From Dokdonella_A soli (GTDB lineage: Bacteria > Pseudomonadota > Gammaproteobacteria > Xanthomonadales > Rhodanobacteraceae): a DNA stretch of 64,000 nt. Made by a program: the position numbers and the translations under genes. Each line of letters opens with the position of its first letter. Within the stretch, counting starts at the first letter, position 1. The notes below the pieces were generated by a model. It was not told where the DNA came from. It made no database searches and was given only the letters and a program-made list of their open reading frames with translations. Below, piece after piece: positions 25,496-33,479 of this stretch. The DNA is taken from positions 62,001-126,000 of the forward strand of contig NZ_BAAAEU010000002.1 in assembly GCF_039523175.1 (NCBI RefSeq), written 5' to 3'.

Positions 25496-26368
25496 ATGAG
25501 CAAGCGTTTGCGCAAGGTCGTTTTCCCGGTTGCCGGTCTCGGCACGCGCTTCCTGCCGGCGACCAAGGTCGTCGCCAAGGAAATGTTGCCGGTACTCGAC
25601 CGGCCTCTGATCCAGTACGCGGTCGACGAGGCTGTCGACGCCGGCGCGGACACGTTGATCTTCGTGACCAACCGCTACAAGCATGCAATCGCGGATTATT
25701 TCGACAAGGCCTACGAGCTCGAGAGCAAGCTCGCGCAGTCAGGCAAGAAGGACCTGCTCGCGATGGTGCAGGGCACTTTGCCGCGCAACGTGCGCTGCGT
25801 GTTCGTGACCCAGCCCGAGGCGCTCGGTCTCGGCCATGCGGTGCTCTGCGCGAAGCCGGTCGTCGGTGACGAGCCATTCGGTGTTGTGCTGCCCGACGAC
25901 CTGATCTGGAACGGCAAGCGTGCTGGCGCGCTGCGCCAGATGGCCGAACTCTCGGCGACCGAGAACGCCGGTGTGATCGCGGTCGAGGAAGTCCCGCACA
26001 ATCAGACCGACAAGTACGGCATCGTCGACGCGACTGCGGTTTCCGAGCGCGCCGCGAAGATCAGGCTGGTCGTCGAGAAGCCGAAACCCGAAGTAGCCCC
26101 GTCGAACCTTGCGATCGTCGGTCGTTATGTGCTGCCAGGCCGCATCTTCGAGTTGCTCGAAACGACCAAGCCCGGTGCGGGCGGCGAGATCCAGCTCACC
26201 GACGCGATCGAGGCGCTGCTGTCAGAACAGTCCGTGCTCGCGTACCGCTTCGAGGGCACCCGCTTCGATTGCGGCAACAAACTCGGCCTGGTCAAGGCGA
26301 CGATGGCGATGGCGCTGGAGGATCCGCAGCTGGCTCCGGCGGTGCGAGACTGGATCAGTACGATCTGA
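25496..26368 (+). CDS. galU: UTP-glucose-1-phosphate uridylyltransferase GalU
   Basis: A 290-residue nucleotidyltransferase making UDP-glucose. The N-terminal signature GLGTRFLPATKVVAKEMLPV (14-33) is complete, followed by IQYAVDEAVDAG, VVLPDDLIWN and VEKPKPEVAPSNLAIVGRYVL. UDP-glucose feeds the LPS core, O-antigen and other glycans, consistent with the two polysaccharide genes upstream. The 218-bp upstream spacer holds the paired-hairpin repeats. Confidence 0.97.
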   Translation: MSKRLRKVVFPVAGLGTRFLPATKVVAKEMLPVLDRPLIQYAVDEAVDAGADTLIFVTNRYKHAIADYFDKAYELESKLAQSGKKDLLAMVQGTLPRNVRCVFVTQPEALGLGHAVLCAKPVVGDEPFGVVLPDDLIWNGKRAGALRQMAELSATENAGVIAVEEVPHNQTDKYGIVDATAVSERAAKIRLVVEKPKPEVAPSNLAIVGRYVLPGRIFELLETTKPGAGGEIQLTDAIEALLSEQSVLAYRFEGTRFDCGNKLGLVKATMAMALEDPQLAPAVRDWISTI

Positions 26369-26391
26369 CCGATCGAGCAGGGGAGCGCGGC

Positions 26392-27558
26392 ATGGATCTC
26401 AGCTGGATCCTCAACCACCTCGGCGAGGACCGTGAGCAGTACTTCGGCGCGGTCGCGCCACCGATCGTTCAGTCGTCGATCTTCGCATTCCCGACCGTTG
26501 CGTCGATGCGGACGGGATTTCGCGACGAACTCGGCAACCATGTCTACACGCGCGGCAACAATCCGACTGTCGAGATCCTGAGGAAGAAAGTCGCCGCACT
26601 CGAGGGCGCCGAGGATTGCCTGATGTTCGGCAGCGGTGCGGCGGCGATGTCGGCCGCTGCGATCGCCTGCGTATCCGGCGGCGACCACGTTGTCTGCGTC
26701 GCCAAGCCGTACAGCTGGACGCGCGCGGTGCTGAAGGATCTGCTGGGCCGCTTCGGCGTTTCAACGACGTTCGTCGACGGCACCGAGATCGCGAACTTCG
26801 AGTCGGCGCTCACCGAGCGCACACGCCTGATCGTGCTGGAAAGCCCGAACTCGATGACGTTCGAGCAGCAGGATCTGGCGGCGGTCGCTGCGCTGGCCAA
26901 GGCGCGTGGCATCCGTACCTTGTGCGACAACAGTTATGCGACCCCGCTGAACCAGTCGCCGCTCGCACTCGGCATCGACCTCGTCGCGCATTCGGCGACC
27001 AAGTACCTGAACGGCCACAGCGACGTGGTCGCCGGCGCGCTATGCGGCGGTGCAGTGCTGATCCGCGAGGTGTTCCGCGGTCCGTACATGACGCTCGGCG
27101 CGATCCTCGCGCCGCACGATGCCTGGCTGATGATCCGCGGCCTGCGCACGCTGCCGATCCGCATGGAACGCATCGCGGCGACCACTTCGCACGTGCTTGC
27201 GTTCCTCGAAGCGCATCCGCGCGTGCGTCGTGTGTACTCGCCGCGCGCGCACGGCAATCCGCAGCTCGGCCTGAGCGAGCGCCAATTGCACGGCGCGAGT
27301 GGCCTGTTGACGATCGAACTCGATGCAGCGGATGTCGCCGCGGTCGAGCGCTTCTGCGACGGTCTTGAACGTTTCCTGATGACGGTGTCGTGGGGTGGCT
27401 ACGAATCGCTGGCGTTCCCGGTATGTGCGGTTTACCCGGCCGATGCGCAGTTGCATCCGCCGCCCGGCCTGTCGCTGAGCCTGGTGCGCCTGTCGATCGG
27501 GCTAGAGGAGCCTGAGGTGCTGATTGCGGACCTCGATGCCGCGCTGGCGCGCCTGTAG
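26392..27558 (+). CDS. Cys/Met metabolism PLP-dependent enzyme (cystathionine synthase/lyase family)
   Basis: A 388-residue fold-type I PLP enzyme. It has YTRGNNPTVEILRKKVAALEGAE (48-70 region), SGAAAMSAA, ESPNSMTF and the PLP lysine Lys204 in SATKYLNGHSD. The N-terminal GAVAPPIVQSSIF is typical. Whether it acts as cystathionine gamma-synthase, a gamma- or beta-lyase or an O-acylhomoserine sulfhydrylase cannot be decided; the usual first YTR of the other subunit is present (YTRGNN). AGGGGAG lies 10 bp upstream of the ATG. The TAG stop lies inside the left arm of a REP element. Confidence 0.88.
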   Translation: MDLSWILNHLGEDREQYFGAVAPPIVQSSIFAFPTVASMRTGFRDELGNHVYTRGNNPTVEILRKKVAALEGAEDCLMFGSGAAAMSAAAIACVSGGDHVVCVAKPYSWTRAVLKDLLGRFGVSTTFVDGTEIANFESALTERTRLIVLESPNSMTFEQQDLAAVAALAKARGIRTLCDNSYATPLNQSPLALGIDLVAHSATKYLNGHSDVVAGALCGGAVLIREVFRGPYMTLGAILAPHDAWLMIRGLRTLPIRMERIAATTSHVLAFLEAHPRVRRVYSPRAHGNPQLGLSERQLHGASGLLTIELDAADVAAVERFCDGLERFLMTVSWGGYESLAFPVCAVYPADAQLHPPPGLSLSLVRLSIGLEEPEVLIADLDAALARL

Positions 27559-27632
27559 GAGCGGCTTCAGCCGCGATGCTTCGGCTCTCGCGCCATCGGA
27601 GGAAAAGCATCGCGGCTGAAGCCGCTCCTACA
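27554..27632. repeat. REP element with perfect 28-bp inverted arms; supplies stop codons to both flanking genes
   Basis: Arms 27554-27581 and 27605-27632 are perfect inverted copies that begin TGTAGGAGCGGCTTCAGCC and enclose 23 bp. This is the well-known GTAGGAGCGGCTTCAGCC-type REP of pseudomonads and xanthomonads. The TAG in TGTAGGAG of the left arm (27556-27558) ends the + strand PLP gene. The same TAG in the right arm, read on the minus strand (27628-27630), ends the membrane-protein gene. The hairpin may also act as a bidirectional terminator or mRNA 3'-end stabiliser. Confidence 0.95.
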
Positions 27633-28062
27633 AGGCTGAGTATCCGGCAGTGAACAGCCGCCAGCTCACCACACCGACGCCGATCGCGAGTGCGATCAAC
27701 GCGACCGCGACGAGGTTCAACAGGCGGGCCAGGCGCAGCGCGGCGGCATCGCGACGGATCGGCGTGTCGCGCAGCACGCGCGTGCCCGCGAGCGGCCAGC
27801 GCCGCTCAGCGATGACACGGCGCGCAAGGCGTGCCGCGTAGCCGGCGAGCACCAGCAGGCACAGTCCGCTTCCGGTCAGCAGCATGCCGATCCAATGGCG
27901 CAATTCAACGATCATCTGTTCGGTCGGCAGCCGTTCGACCTGCTGCAGCATCCAGCGCTGCAATGCGAATACGAACAGCGCGGCGGCAAGCGTCGCCACA
28001 ACCAGGACGACTACGGTGATGCGGCGCAGGCGCGGATCGGCGCGCTGGATGTCGGTGGTCAT
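27628..28062 (-). CDS. small integral membrane protein of unknown function
   Basis: 144 residues with three predicted membrane helices: about 16-36 (ITVVVLVVATLAAALFVFAL), 57-78 (WIGMLLTGSGLCLLVLAGYAA) and 117-138 (LLNLVAVALIALAIGVGVVSW). An Arg-rich loop (RLARRVIAERRWPLAGTRVLRDTPIRRD) lies between the second and third. I do not recognise the family. The start at 28062 has GGGGAG upstream. It diverges from the lipoprotein gene at 28168 and converges on the PLP gene; its stop codon lies in the REP arm. Confidence 0.7.
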   Translation of the reverse strand: MTTDIQRADPRLRRITVVVLVVATLAAALFVFALQRWMLQQVERLPTEQMIVELRHWIGMLLTGSGLCLLVLAGYAARLARRVIAERRWPLAGTRVLRDTPIRRDAAALRLARLLNLVAVALIALAIGVGVVSWRLFTAGYSAL

Positions 28063-28155
28063 GCGATCTCCCCGGAAGAGCCGGCGCACTATAGCGAAGG
28101 CAATCCGCGCGCAGCGTGCCGCCCGTCGCCGAATCGGCGAGACGGTCGCGGCTGC

Positions 28156-28170
28156 TATGCTTGGGGGATG
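28156..28170 (+). promoter_or_regulatory. candidate -10 element abutting the lipoprotein start codon (possible leaderless transcript)
   Basis: TATGCT (28156-28161) ends six bases before the ATG at 28168, which would put the transcription start on or next to the start codon. The bases between are TGGGGG, too close to serve as a Shine-Dalgarno site. No clear -35 is seen. See guaB for a similar arrangement. Confidence 0.35.
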
Positions 28171-29115
28171 AACCGGATCATTCTGTCATTGCTCGTGTTG
28201 CTGTCGTTGACCGCCTGCCAGAATGCGCTGCATGCCGGTGCAACGCGGAGCGTCGCCGGTGCGCCCACGATGGCCGATGGGATGCTGGTCGGCGAGTTCG
28301 ACAATCACGAGCAAGTCTGGACCGCGCGCGAGAACGCCGCCGCGATTGCGCCGGCGCACGTTGTCGTGACGCTGGAACCGACCTCGCACGCCGACTGGAC
28401 GCTGTGGCGCATCCATCTCGACGCGACACCGGCCATGGATGCGGTCTGGGCGATGCAACAAGTGGCCGGCGCGAACGGTGCGACCGCGTTGCTGCCGCAT
28501 CGCGCATTGCTCGCGGCTCCGGCGATGGGCGCCGCGTTCGATGCGCAGCAATGGGCGCCGCTCGACGCTTGCGCCTTGCGCGGCACGATCGCAGGCACGG
28601 GCATCAAGGTCGCCGGCGATCCGGCCTCCTGCGCGGCGATCGTTCCCGGCATCGGGCCGCAAGCACCGCTGCTGCCGATCGCGGTCGAACGCGAAGGGGA
28701 GTGGCTGCGCCTGCGACTCTATGCAGATCAGGCGCGCGGCACGGAAGCGCGCGAGGACGCGCGCAGGATCGTGTTCTTCGGTGGCTGGGCCGCGGTCAAT
28801 GGCGCCGGGCCGACTGCAGCTGCGGACAGCAAGGACTGGCACATGGACCGCAGCGTCCGTCTCGGCAGCGAGGGCGGACGCGCCGCGCTGAAGTGGCGTG
28901 ACGGCAGCGCGTCCGGCTACTCGTTAGGACTGGAGCGCCTGACCTATCGCGACGGCAACGTGCCGGTACTCAAGCTCTCGGTGATCGACGACCGCAACGG
29001 CGGCACGCTCGCCTATGCCTGGGCGAATCCGGAAGCGCAGCGGATCGGCATCAATCTCGGCTGGGTACAGATCGGCCTGCAGCGGGAAACGGAAGCCGGC
29101 GCAGCGCGCCGCTGA
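28168..29115 (+). CDS. putative lipoprotein of unknown function (possibly CpcT/CpeT-like)
   Basis: 315 residues with a lipoprotein signal peptide (LSLLVLLSLTAC, lipid-modified Cys17). The mature part begins with a segment MADGMLVGEFDNHEQVW that recalls the opening of CpcT/CpeT-domain lipoproteins found outside cyanobacteria; this is only a resemblance. The C-terminal third (WRDGSASGYSLGLERLTYRDG...LAYAWANP) has no family I recognise. It is followed 15 bp later by the CsaA-like gene and may be co-transcribed with it. Confidence 0.7.
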   Translation: MNRIILSLLVLLSLTACQNALHAGATRSVAGAPTMADGMLVGEFDNHEQVWTARENAAAIAPAHVVVTLEPTSHADWTLWRIHLDATPAMDAVWAMQQVAGANGATALLPHRALLAAPAMGAAFDAQQWAPLDACALRGTIAGTGIKVAGDPASCAAIVPGIGPQAPLLPIAVEREGEWLRLRLYADQARGTEAREDARRIVFFGGWAAVNGAGPTAAADSKDWHMDRSVRLGSEGGRAALKWRDGSASGYSLGLERLTYRDGNVPVLKLSVIDDRNGGTLAYAWANPEAQRIGINLGWVQIGLQRETEAGAARR

Positions 29116-29130
29116 TCAGGAACAAATCCG

Positions 29131-29472
29131 ATGGTGGAAAACGCGACGATCGGCTGGGCCGATTTCGAGAAGGTGTTGATCGTGGCCGGCACGGTGACGT
29201 GCGTCGAGCCGTTTCCCGAGGCGCGCAAGCCTGCGTACAAGGTCTGGGTCGACTTCGGCCCGTACGGCGAGAAGAAGACCAGCGCGCAGATCACGAATCT
29301 GTATTCGGCAGAAGAACTCGTCGGACGTCAGATCGTCGGCGTGATCAATTTCCCGGAAAAGCAGGTCGGTCCGTTTCGTTCCGAGTTCCTGCTGACCGGC
29401 TTTCCGACCGACGACGGCGTCGTCGTGACCTCGATCGAGCGGCCGGTGCCGAACGGGACGCGGCTGGCGTAG
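29131..29472 (+). CDS. CsaA-like tRNA-binding-domain protein
   Basis: 113 residues forming a single OB-fold of the EMAP/CsaA type: ADFEKVLIVAGTV, then AYKVWVDFGPYGEKKTSAQITNLYS, VGRQIVGVINFPEKQVGPFRSEFLLTGF. Length equals that of Bacillus CsaA, an export-related chaperone; other family members bind tRNA as part of synthetases. The function in gammaproteobacteria is not established. It is convergent with the thiolase gene across a 233-bp spacer filled by REP hairpins. Confidence 0.9.
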   Translation: MVENATIGWADFEKVLIVAGTVTCVEPFPEARKPAYKVWVDFGPYGEKKTSAQITNLYSAEELVGRQIVGVINFPEKQVGPFRSEFLLTGFPTDDGVVVTSIERPVPNGTRLA

Positions 29473-29480
29473 GTTCCGTG

Positions 29481-29673
29481 CTCCCTCTCCCCCAACGTCT
29501 TTATGTTGGGGGAGAGGGCTGGGGTGAGGGGGTGGAGCCGCACGCATGCGCTGTGCAGAAATCTTGCGTTGCGCTCATCCAAAAAGCGCTTGTTCAAGCG
29601 GCCGCAACCAAACTTCGTCGAAACCCCGCCCCCTCACCCAACCCTCTCCCCCGAGCACGCTCGGGGGAGAGGG
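29481..29673. repeat. inverted pair of CCCTCTCCCCC/GGGGGAGAGGG REP hairpins
   Basis: The left hairpin has 14-bp arms (29483-29496 and 29505-29518) followed by GGGGTGAGGG. The right hairpin has 15-bp arms (29642-29656 and 29659-29673) preceded by CCCTCACCC. The two therefore face each other as a BIME-like pair between convergent genes. They may end transcription from both sides. Related copies are at 6543 and inside mobA at 41662. Confidence 0.85.
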
Positions 29674-29705
29674 CTTTCACGTGTCGAGGCACATGCGGTC
29701 CGAGT

Positions 29706-30902
29706 TCAAACCGCCTCGAAGATCCCCGCCGCGCCCATGCCGGTGCCGATGCACATCGTGACCATGCCGTACTTCTGTTTGCGCCGGCGCAGGCCGTGGA
29801 TCAAGGTCGCCGCGCGCACCGCGCCGGTCGCGCCGAGCGGATGGCCGAGTGCGATTGCGCCGCCGAGCGGATTGACCCTGGCTGGGTCGAGGCCGACGTC
29901 ACGGATCACCGCGAGCGCCTGTGCGGCGAATGCCTCGTTGAGCTCGATCCAGTCGAGCTGTTCTTTCTTCAGCCCCGCCTGTTCGAGCGCCTTCGGGATC
30001 GCCGCGATCGGTCCGATGCCCATGATTTCGGGCGGCACGCCGGCGACCGCGAAGCCGACGAAGCGTGCGAGCGGGGTCAGGCCGTAGGCCTTGATCGCGT
30101 GCTCGCTTGCAAGCAGCAGCGCGCCGGCACCGTCGGACATCTGCGAGGAATTGCCCGCCGTCACGCTGCCGCCCATGCGGAACACGGGTTTCAGCTTGGC
30201 CAGGCCTTCGAGGCTGGAATCCTTGCGTGGGCCTTCATCGATCGAGATCACGCGCGCGTCGTCACGGATCGCGTGCGTCGAGAGATCCGGGTAGTGGTCG
30301 GCGAGCGTGAACGGCGCGATCTCGTCCGCGAAGTCGCCACCGGCGATTGCCGCCAGCGCCTTCTGGTGCGAGGCGAGCGCGAACGCGTCCTGGTCCTCGC
30401 GGTTGACCTTCCACTTTTCCGCGACCTTCTCGGCCGTGATACCCATGCCATAGGCGATCGCGACATTCTCGTCGCTGAACGCGACCGGATTCATCGCGAT
30501 CTTGTGGCCCATCATCGGCACCATGCTCATGCTCTCGGTGCCGCCGGCGAGCATCAGGTCGGCCTCGCCGAGGCGGATGCGGTCGGCCGCCATCGCGATC
30601 GCCTGCACGCCGGATGAGCAGAAGCGGTTGATGGTGACTCCGGGCACCGAATTCGGCAGGCCGGCCAGCAACACGCCGATGCGCGCGACATTCATGCCTT
30701 GCTCGGCCTCGGGCATCGCGCAGCCGATGATGGCGTCGCCGATACGCGCCGGATCGATGCCGGGGGCCTTCGCGATCGCCGCGCGGATCACGTGCGCGAG
30801 CAGATCATCGGGACGCGTGTTGCGGAACACGCCGCGCGGCGCCTTGCCGACCGGCGTGCGCACGGCGGAGACGATGTAGGCGTCCTGGGTTTGCTTGGTC
30901 AT
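29706..30902 (-). CDS. fadA: acetyl-CoA C-acyltransferase (3-ketoacyl-CoA thiolase) FadA
   Basis: A 398-residue thiolase performing the last step of fatty-acid beta-oxidation. Catalytic residues of the degradative thiolases are visible: Cys95 in NRFCSSGVQ, the His in GGAIALGHPLGATG (~354) and Cys384 in MCIGTGMG. NEAFA is also present. It lies 115 bp downstream of the FadN-type gene on the same strand and probably forms an operon with it. The spacer holds an inverted REP pair. Confidence 0.95.
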   Translation of the reverse strand: MTKQTQDAYIVSAVRTPVGKAPRGVFRNTRPDDLLAHVIRAAIAKAPGIDPARIGDAIIGCAMPEAEQGMNVARIGVLLAGLPNSVPGVTINRFCSSGVQAIAMAADRIRLGEADLMLAGGTESMSMVPMMGHKIAMNPVAFSDENVAIAYGMGITAEKVAEKWKVNREDQDAFALASHQKALAAIAGGDFADEIAPFTLADHYPDLSTHAIRDDARVISIDEGPRKDSSLEGLAKLKPVFRMGGSVTAGNSSQMSDGAGALLLASEHAIKAYGLTPLARFVGFAVAGVPPEIMGIGPIAAIPKALEQAGLKKEQLDWIELNEAFAAQALAVIRDVGLDPARVNPLGGAIALGHPLGATGAVRAATLIHGLRRRKQKYGMVTMCIGTGMGAAGIFEAV

Positions 30903-30911
30903 TGGATTCTC

Positions 30912-31012
30912 CGGGAATCGGGAATGGGGAATCGGGAATCGTCGAAGCAGGTCGATGGATCGTCGGCGCCTAGCGCTCTGAACGATTCTCCATTCCCGAT
31001 TCCCGATTCCCG
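30912..31012. repeat. inverted pair of CGGGAATCGGGAATGG-type REP sequences within the fad operon
   Basis: A 30-bp arm made of GGGAATCGGGAATGGGGAAT-like steps (30912-30941) faces a complementary arm (30983-31012) across about 40 bp. They could form a long hairpin in the fadN-fadA message and set the relative amounts of the two proteins. Confidence 0.8.
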
Positions 31013-31017
31013 GCTTC

Positions 31018-33393
31018 TCAGTTTCTAAGCGGCTTGCCGGTCGTCAGCGTGTGCTGGATGCGTTCCTGTGTCTTCGGCATCTGCGCGAGTTCGAAGAAAT
31101 GCTTGCGCTCGAGATCGAGCAGCCAGCGTTCGTCGACCTGCGAGTCGCGTTCGATCACGCCGCCGCACAGCGTGTCGGCGATGCGCGAGGCGATCTCGTC
31201 GTCATGCGGCGAGATGAAGCGGCCTTCGAGCATGTTGACCAGCATCATCTTCAGCGTTGCGGTGCCGACGTCGCCGGCAGCGATCACGTCACGCGCACGC
31301 AGCGGCGGGCGATAGCCCGTCTCCGCCAGCGAGGCCGCGACCTTCTTGGCGACATGCAGAAGCTCGAAGCTGTTGAACACGACGACGTCGCTGTCGCGCA
31401 GCAGGCCGAGCTGCTTCGCTTCCAGCGCGCTGCCGGAGAGCTTGGCCTGTGCGACCGCCTCGAACATGCGCTTGATCTCCGGGAACGGATCGCCGTCGGC
31501 GGCCGCACGCTGCGAGGCGCGTACCGCGATTTCCTTGAGACCGCCGCCGGCCGGCAGCAGGCCGACACCGGCCTCGACCAGGCCGATATAGCTCTCCAGT
31601 GCGGCGACCGTGCGCGCGCAGTGCATCTGGAATTCGCAGCCGCCGCCGAGGGTCAGCCCTCGCACCGCGGCGACGACCGGCACCAGCGAGTATTTGATGC
31701 GCTGGCTGGTCTTCTGGAAGTTCGCAATCATCGATTCCAGCGCGTCGATCTTGCCGGACTGGACCATGCCGAGCATGCCCTTGAGATCGGCCCCGGCCGA
31801 GAACGCGTCGCCGGTCTGCCAGATCACCAGCGCCTTGAGGTTCTTCTCGGCGTAGTCGATCGCCTGCTGCACGCCGTCGAGCACCGCATCGTTGACGGTG
31901 TTCATCTTGGTCTTGAACGAGACGATACCGACGCCGTCGTCGCCCAGTTGCCACAGGCGCACGCCGTCGTTTTCCCAGAGCGTGGCGCCGGTGTCGAACT
32001 TCTCGCCGATCAGCGCGTCCGGAAACAGCTGGCGCCGGTAGACCGGATGCGACGAGCGCGGCTCGTCCTTGCCGGTATGCGGCGAATACGAACCGGCCGC
32101 ATGGTGCACGCCGTCGACCTGGCCGACCCAGGTCGGCAGCGGCGCGCTGCTCATCGCCTTGCCAGCCGCGATGTCCTCGGCGATCCATTTCGCGACATCG
32201 GCCCAGCCGGCAGCCTGCCAGGTCTCGAACGGTCCGAGCTTCCAGCCGTAGCCCCAGCGGATCGCGAAGTCGACGTCGCGCGCGGTCTCGGCGATGTCGG
32301 CGAGGTGATACGCGGAATAGTGGAACAGGTCGCGGAACACCGCCCACAGGAATTGCGCCTGCGGGTCGCCTGAAGCGCGCAACTTCGCGAACTTCTCGGC
32401 CGGGTTCTTGACCGCGAGGATCGCAGCGACTTCATCAGATGGTTTCGCTGCGGATGGAACGTAGTCCTGCTTGCCGAGATCCAGCATGACGATGTCCTTG
32501 CCGCGCTTGGTGTAGATGCCGGCGCCGGTCTTCTGGCCCAGCGCGCCCTTGGCAATCAGGGCGGTGAGCCATGCCGGCGCCTGGAAATGCGCATGCCAGG
32601 GGTCGCTCGGCAGCGTATCGGCCATCGTCTTGATCACATGCGCCATCGTGTCGAGGCCGACCACGTCCGCGGTGCGGTAGGTCGCGCTCTTCGGGCGGCC
32701 GATTGCCGGGCCGGTCAGTGCGTCAACGAGGTCGAAGCCGAGCTTGAAGGCGGCCGTGTGGTGCATGGTCGCGAGGATCGAGAACACGCCGATGCGGTTG
32801 CCGATGAAGTTCGGCGTGTCCTTGGCGTAGACCACGCCCTTGCCGAGTGTCGTGGTCAGAAAGGCCTCGAGGCCGGCGAGCACGCCGCGGTCGGTTTCGC
32901 GGTCCGGGATCAACTCGACCAGGTGCATGTAGCGCGGCGGATTGAAGAAGTGGATGCCGCTGAAGCGCGGCCGCAGCTTGACCGGCAGCGCATCCGCCAG
33001 CGCATTGATCGAGAGGCCTGAGGTATTGCTTGCAACAACTGCAGAATCAGATAGATACGGAGCAATCTTCTTGTAAAGATCGAGCTTCCAGTCCTGTCGT
33101 TCGGCGATCGCCTCGATGACCAGGTCGCAGTCGCGCAGCGCCTCCAGGTTGTCGTCGTAGTTCGCCGCGGTGATCGCGGCCACACGCGATTTCTCGGCCA
33201 GCGGTGCCGGCGAGAGTTTGGCGAGATTCTGGATCGCCTTTGTCACGATGCCGTTCTTGTCACCCTCCTTGGCAGGAAGGTCGAACAGCAGGGTTTCCAC
33301 GTCGGCGTTGGCGAGGTGCGCGGCAATCTGTGCGCCCATCACGCCGGCGCCGAGCACCGCCGCCTTGCGGATACGGAGAGGAACGTTACTCAT
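31018..33393 (-). CDS. fadN: 3-hydroxyacyl-CoA dehydrogenase / enoyl-CoA hydratase (FadN-type fusion)
   Basis: A 791-residue bifunctional beta-oxidation enzyme with the dehydrogenase first and the hydratase last, the reverse of FadB. The NAD site is VLGAGVMG (13-20); SNTSGLSI and GIHFFNPPRYMHLVELI follow in the dehydrogenase core. The hydratase-like half starts near residue 460 and has SAGADLKGML and the oxyanion segment LTLGGGCEFQMHC. This order is that of Bacillus FadN and of many xanthomonad proteins. The start at 33393 gives the MSNVPLRIRKAAVLGAG terminus with GAGG upstream; the much longer open frame beyond it is antisense to the TetR gene. It is transcribed with fadA and lies beside a PsrA-like regulator. 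Confidence 0.93.
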   Translation of the reverse strand: MSNVPLRIRKAAVLGAGVMGAQIAAHLANADVETLLFDLPAKEGDKNGIVTKAIQNLAKLSPAPLAEKSRVAAITAANYDDNLEALRDCDLVIEAIAERQDWKLDLYKKIAPYLSDSAVVASNTSGLSINALADALPVKLRPRFSGIHFFNPPRYMHLVELIPDRETDRGVLAGLEAFLTTTLGKGVVYAKDTPNFIGNRIGVFSILATMHHTAAFKLGFDLVDALTGPAIGRPKSATYRTADVVGLDTMAHVIKTMADTLPSDPWHAHFQAPAWLTALIAKGALGQKTGAGIYTKRGKDIVMLDLGKQDYVPSAAKPSDEVAAILAVKNPAEKFAKLRASGDPQAQFLWAVFRDLFHYSAYHLADIAETARDVDFAIRWGYGWKLGPFETWQAAGWADVAKWIAEDIAAGKAMSSAPLPTWVGQVDGVHHAAGSYSPHTGKDEPRSSHPVYRRQLFPDALIGEKFDTGATLWENDGVRLWQLGDDGVGIVSFKTKMNTVNDAVLDGVQQAIDYAEKNLKALVIWQTGDAFSAGADLKGMLGMVQSGKIDALESMIANFQKTSQRIKYSLVPVVAAVRGLTLGGGCEFQMHCARTVAALESYIGLVEAGVGLLPAGGGLKEIAVRASQRAAADGDPFPEIKRMFEAVAQAKLSGSALEAKQLGLLRDSDVVVFNSFELLHVAKKVAASLAETGYRPPLRARDVIAAGDVGTATLKMMLVNMLEGRFISPHDDEIASRIADTLCGGVIERDSQVDERWLLDLERKHFFELAQMPKTQERIQHTLTTGKPLRN

Positions 33394-33427
33394 GCAAACC
33401 TCACGGGACTGAGTTTTCTTGAAGAGT

Positions 33428-33474
33428 GCGGCCAGGGAAGGCCGCTCCTTGATTTGGCGATCAGGGAAGATCGC
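33428..33474. repeat. third copy of the paired-hairpin repeat
   Basis: GCGGCC-AGGGAA-GGCCGC (33428-33445) and GCGATC-AGGGAA-GATCGC (33457-33474), both with perfect 6-bp stems and the same six-base loop, separated by TCCTTGATTTG. It is the inverted form of the two units upstream of galU. It sits between the TetR stop and the fadN start, where it could separate the two messages. Confidence 0.8.
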
Positions 33475-33479
33475 AGGAA

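Noticed and set aside
29483..29673. Simple rho-independent terminators
   Set aside because: The hairpins lack T-tracts and recur elsewhere with the same tails, so they are called REP elements; they may still stop transcription.
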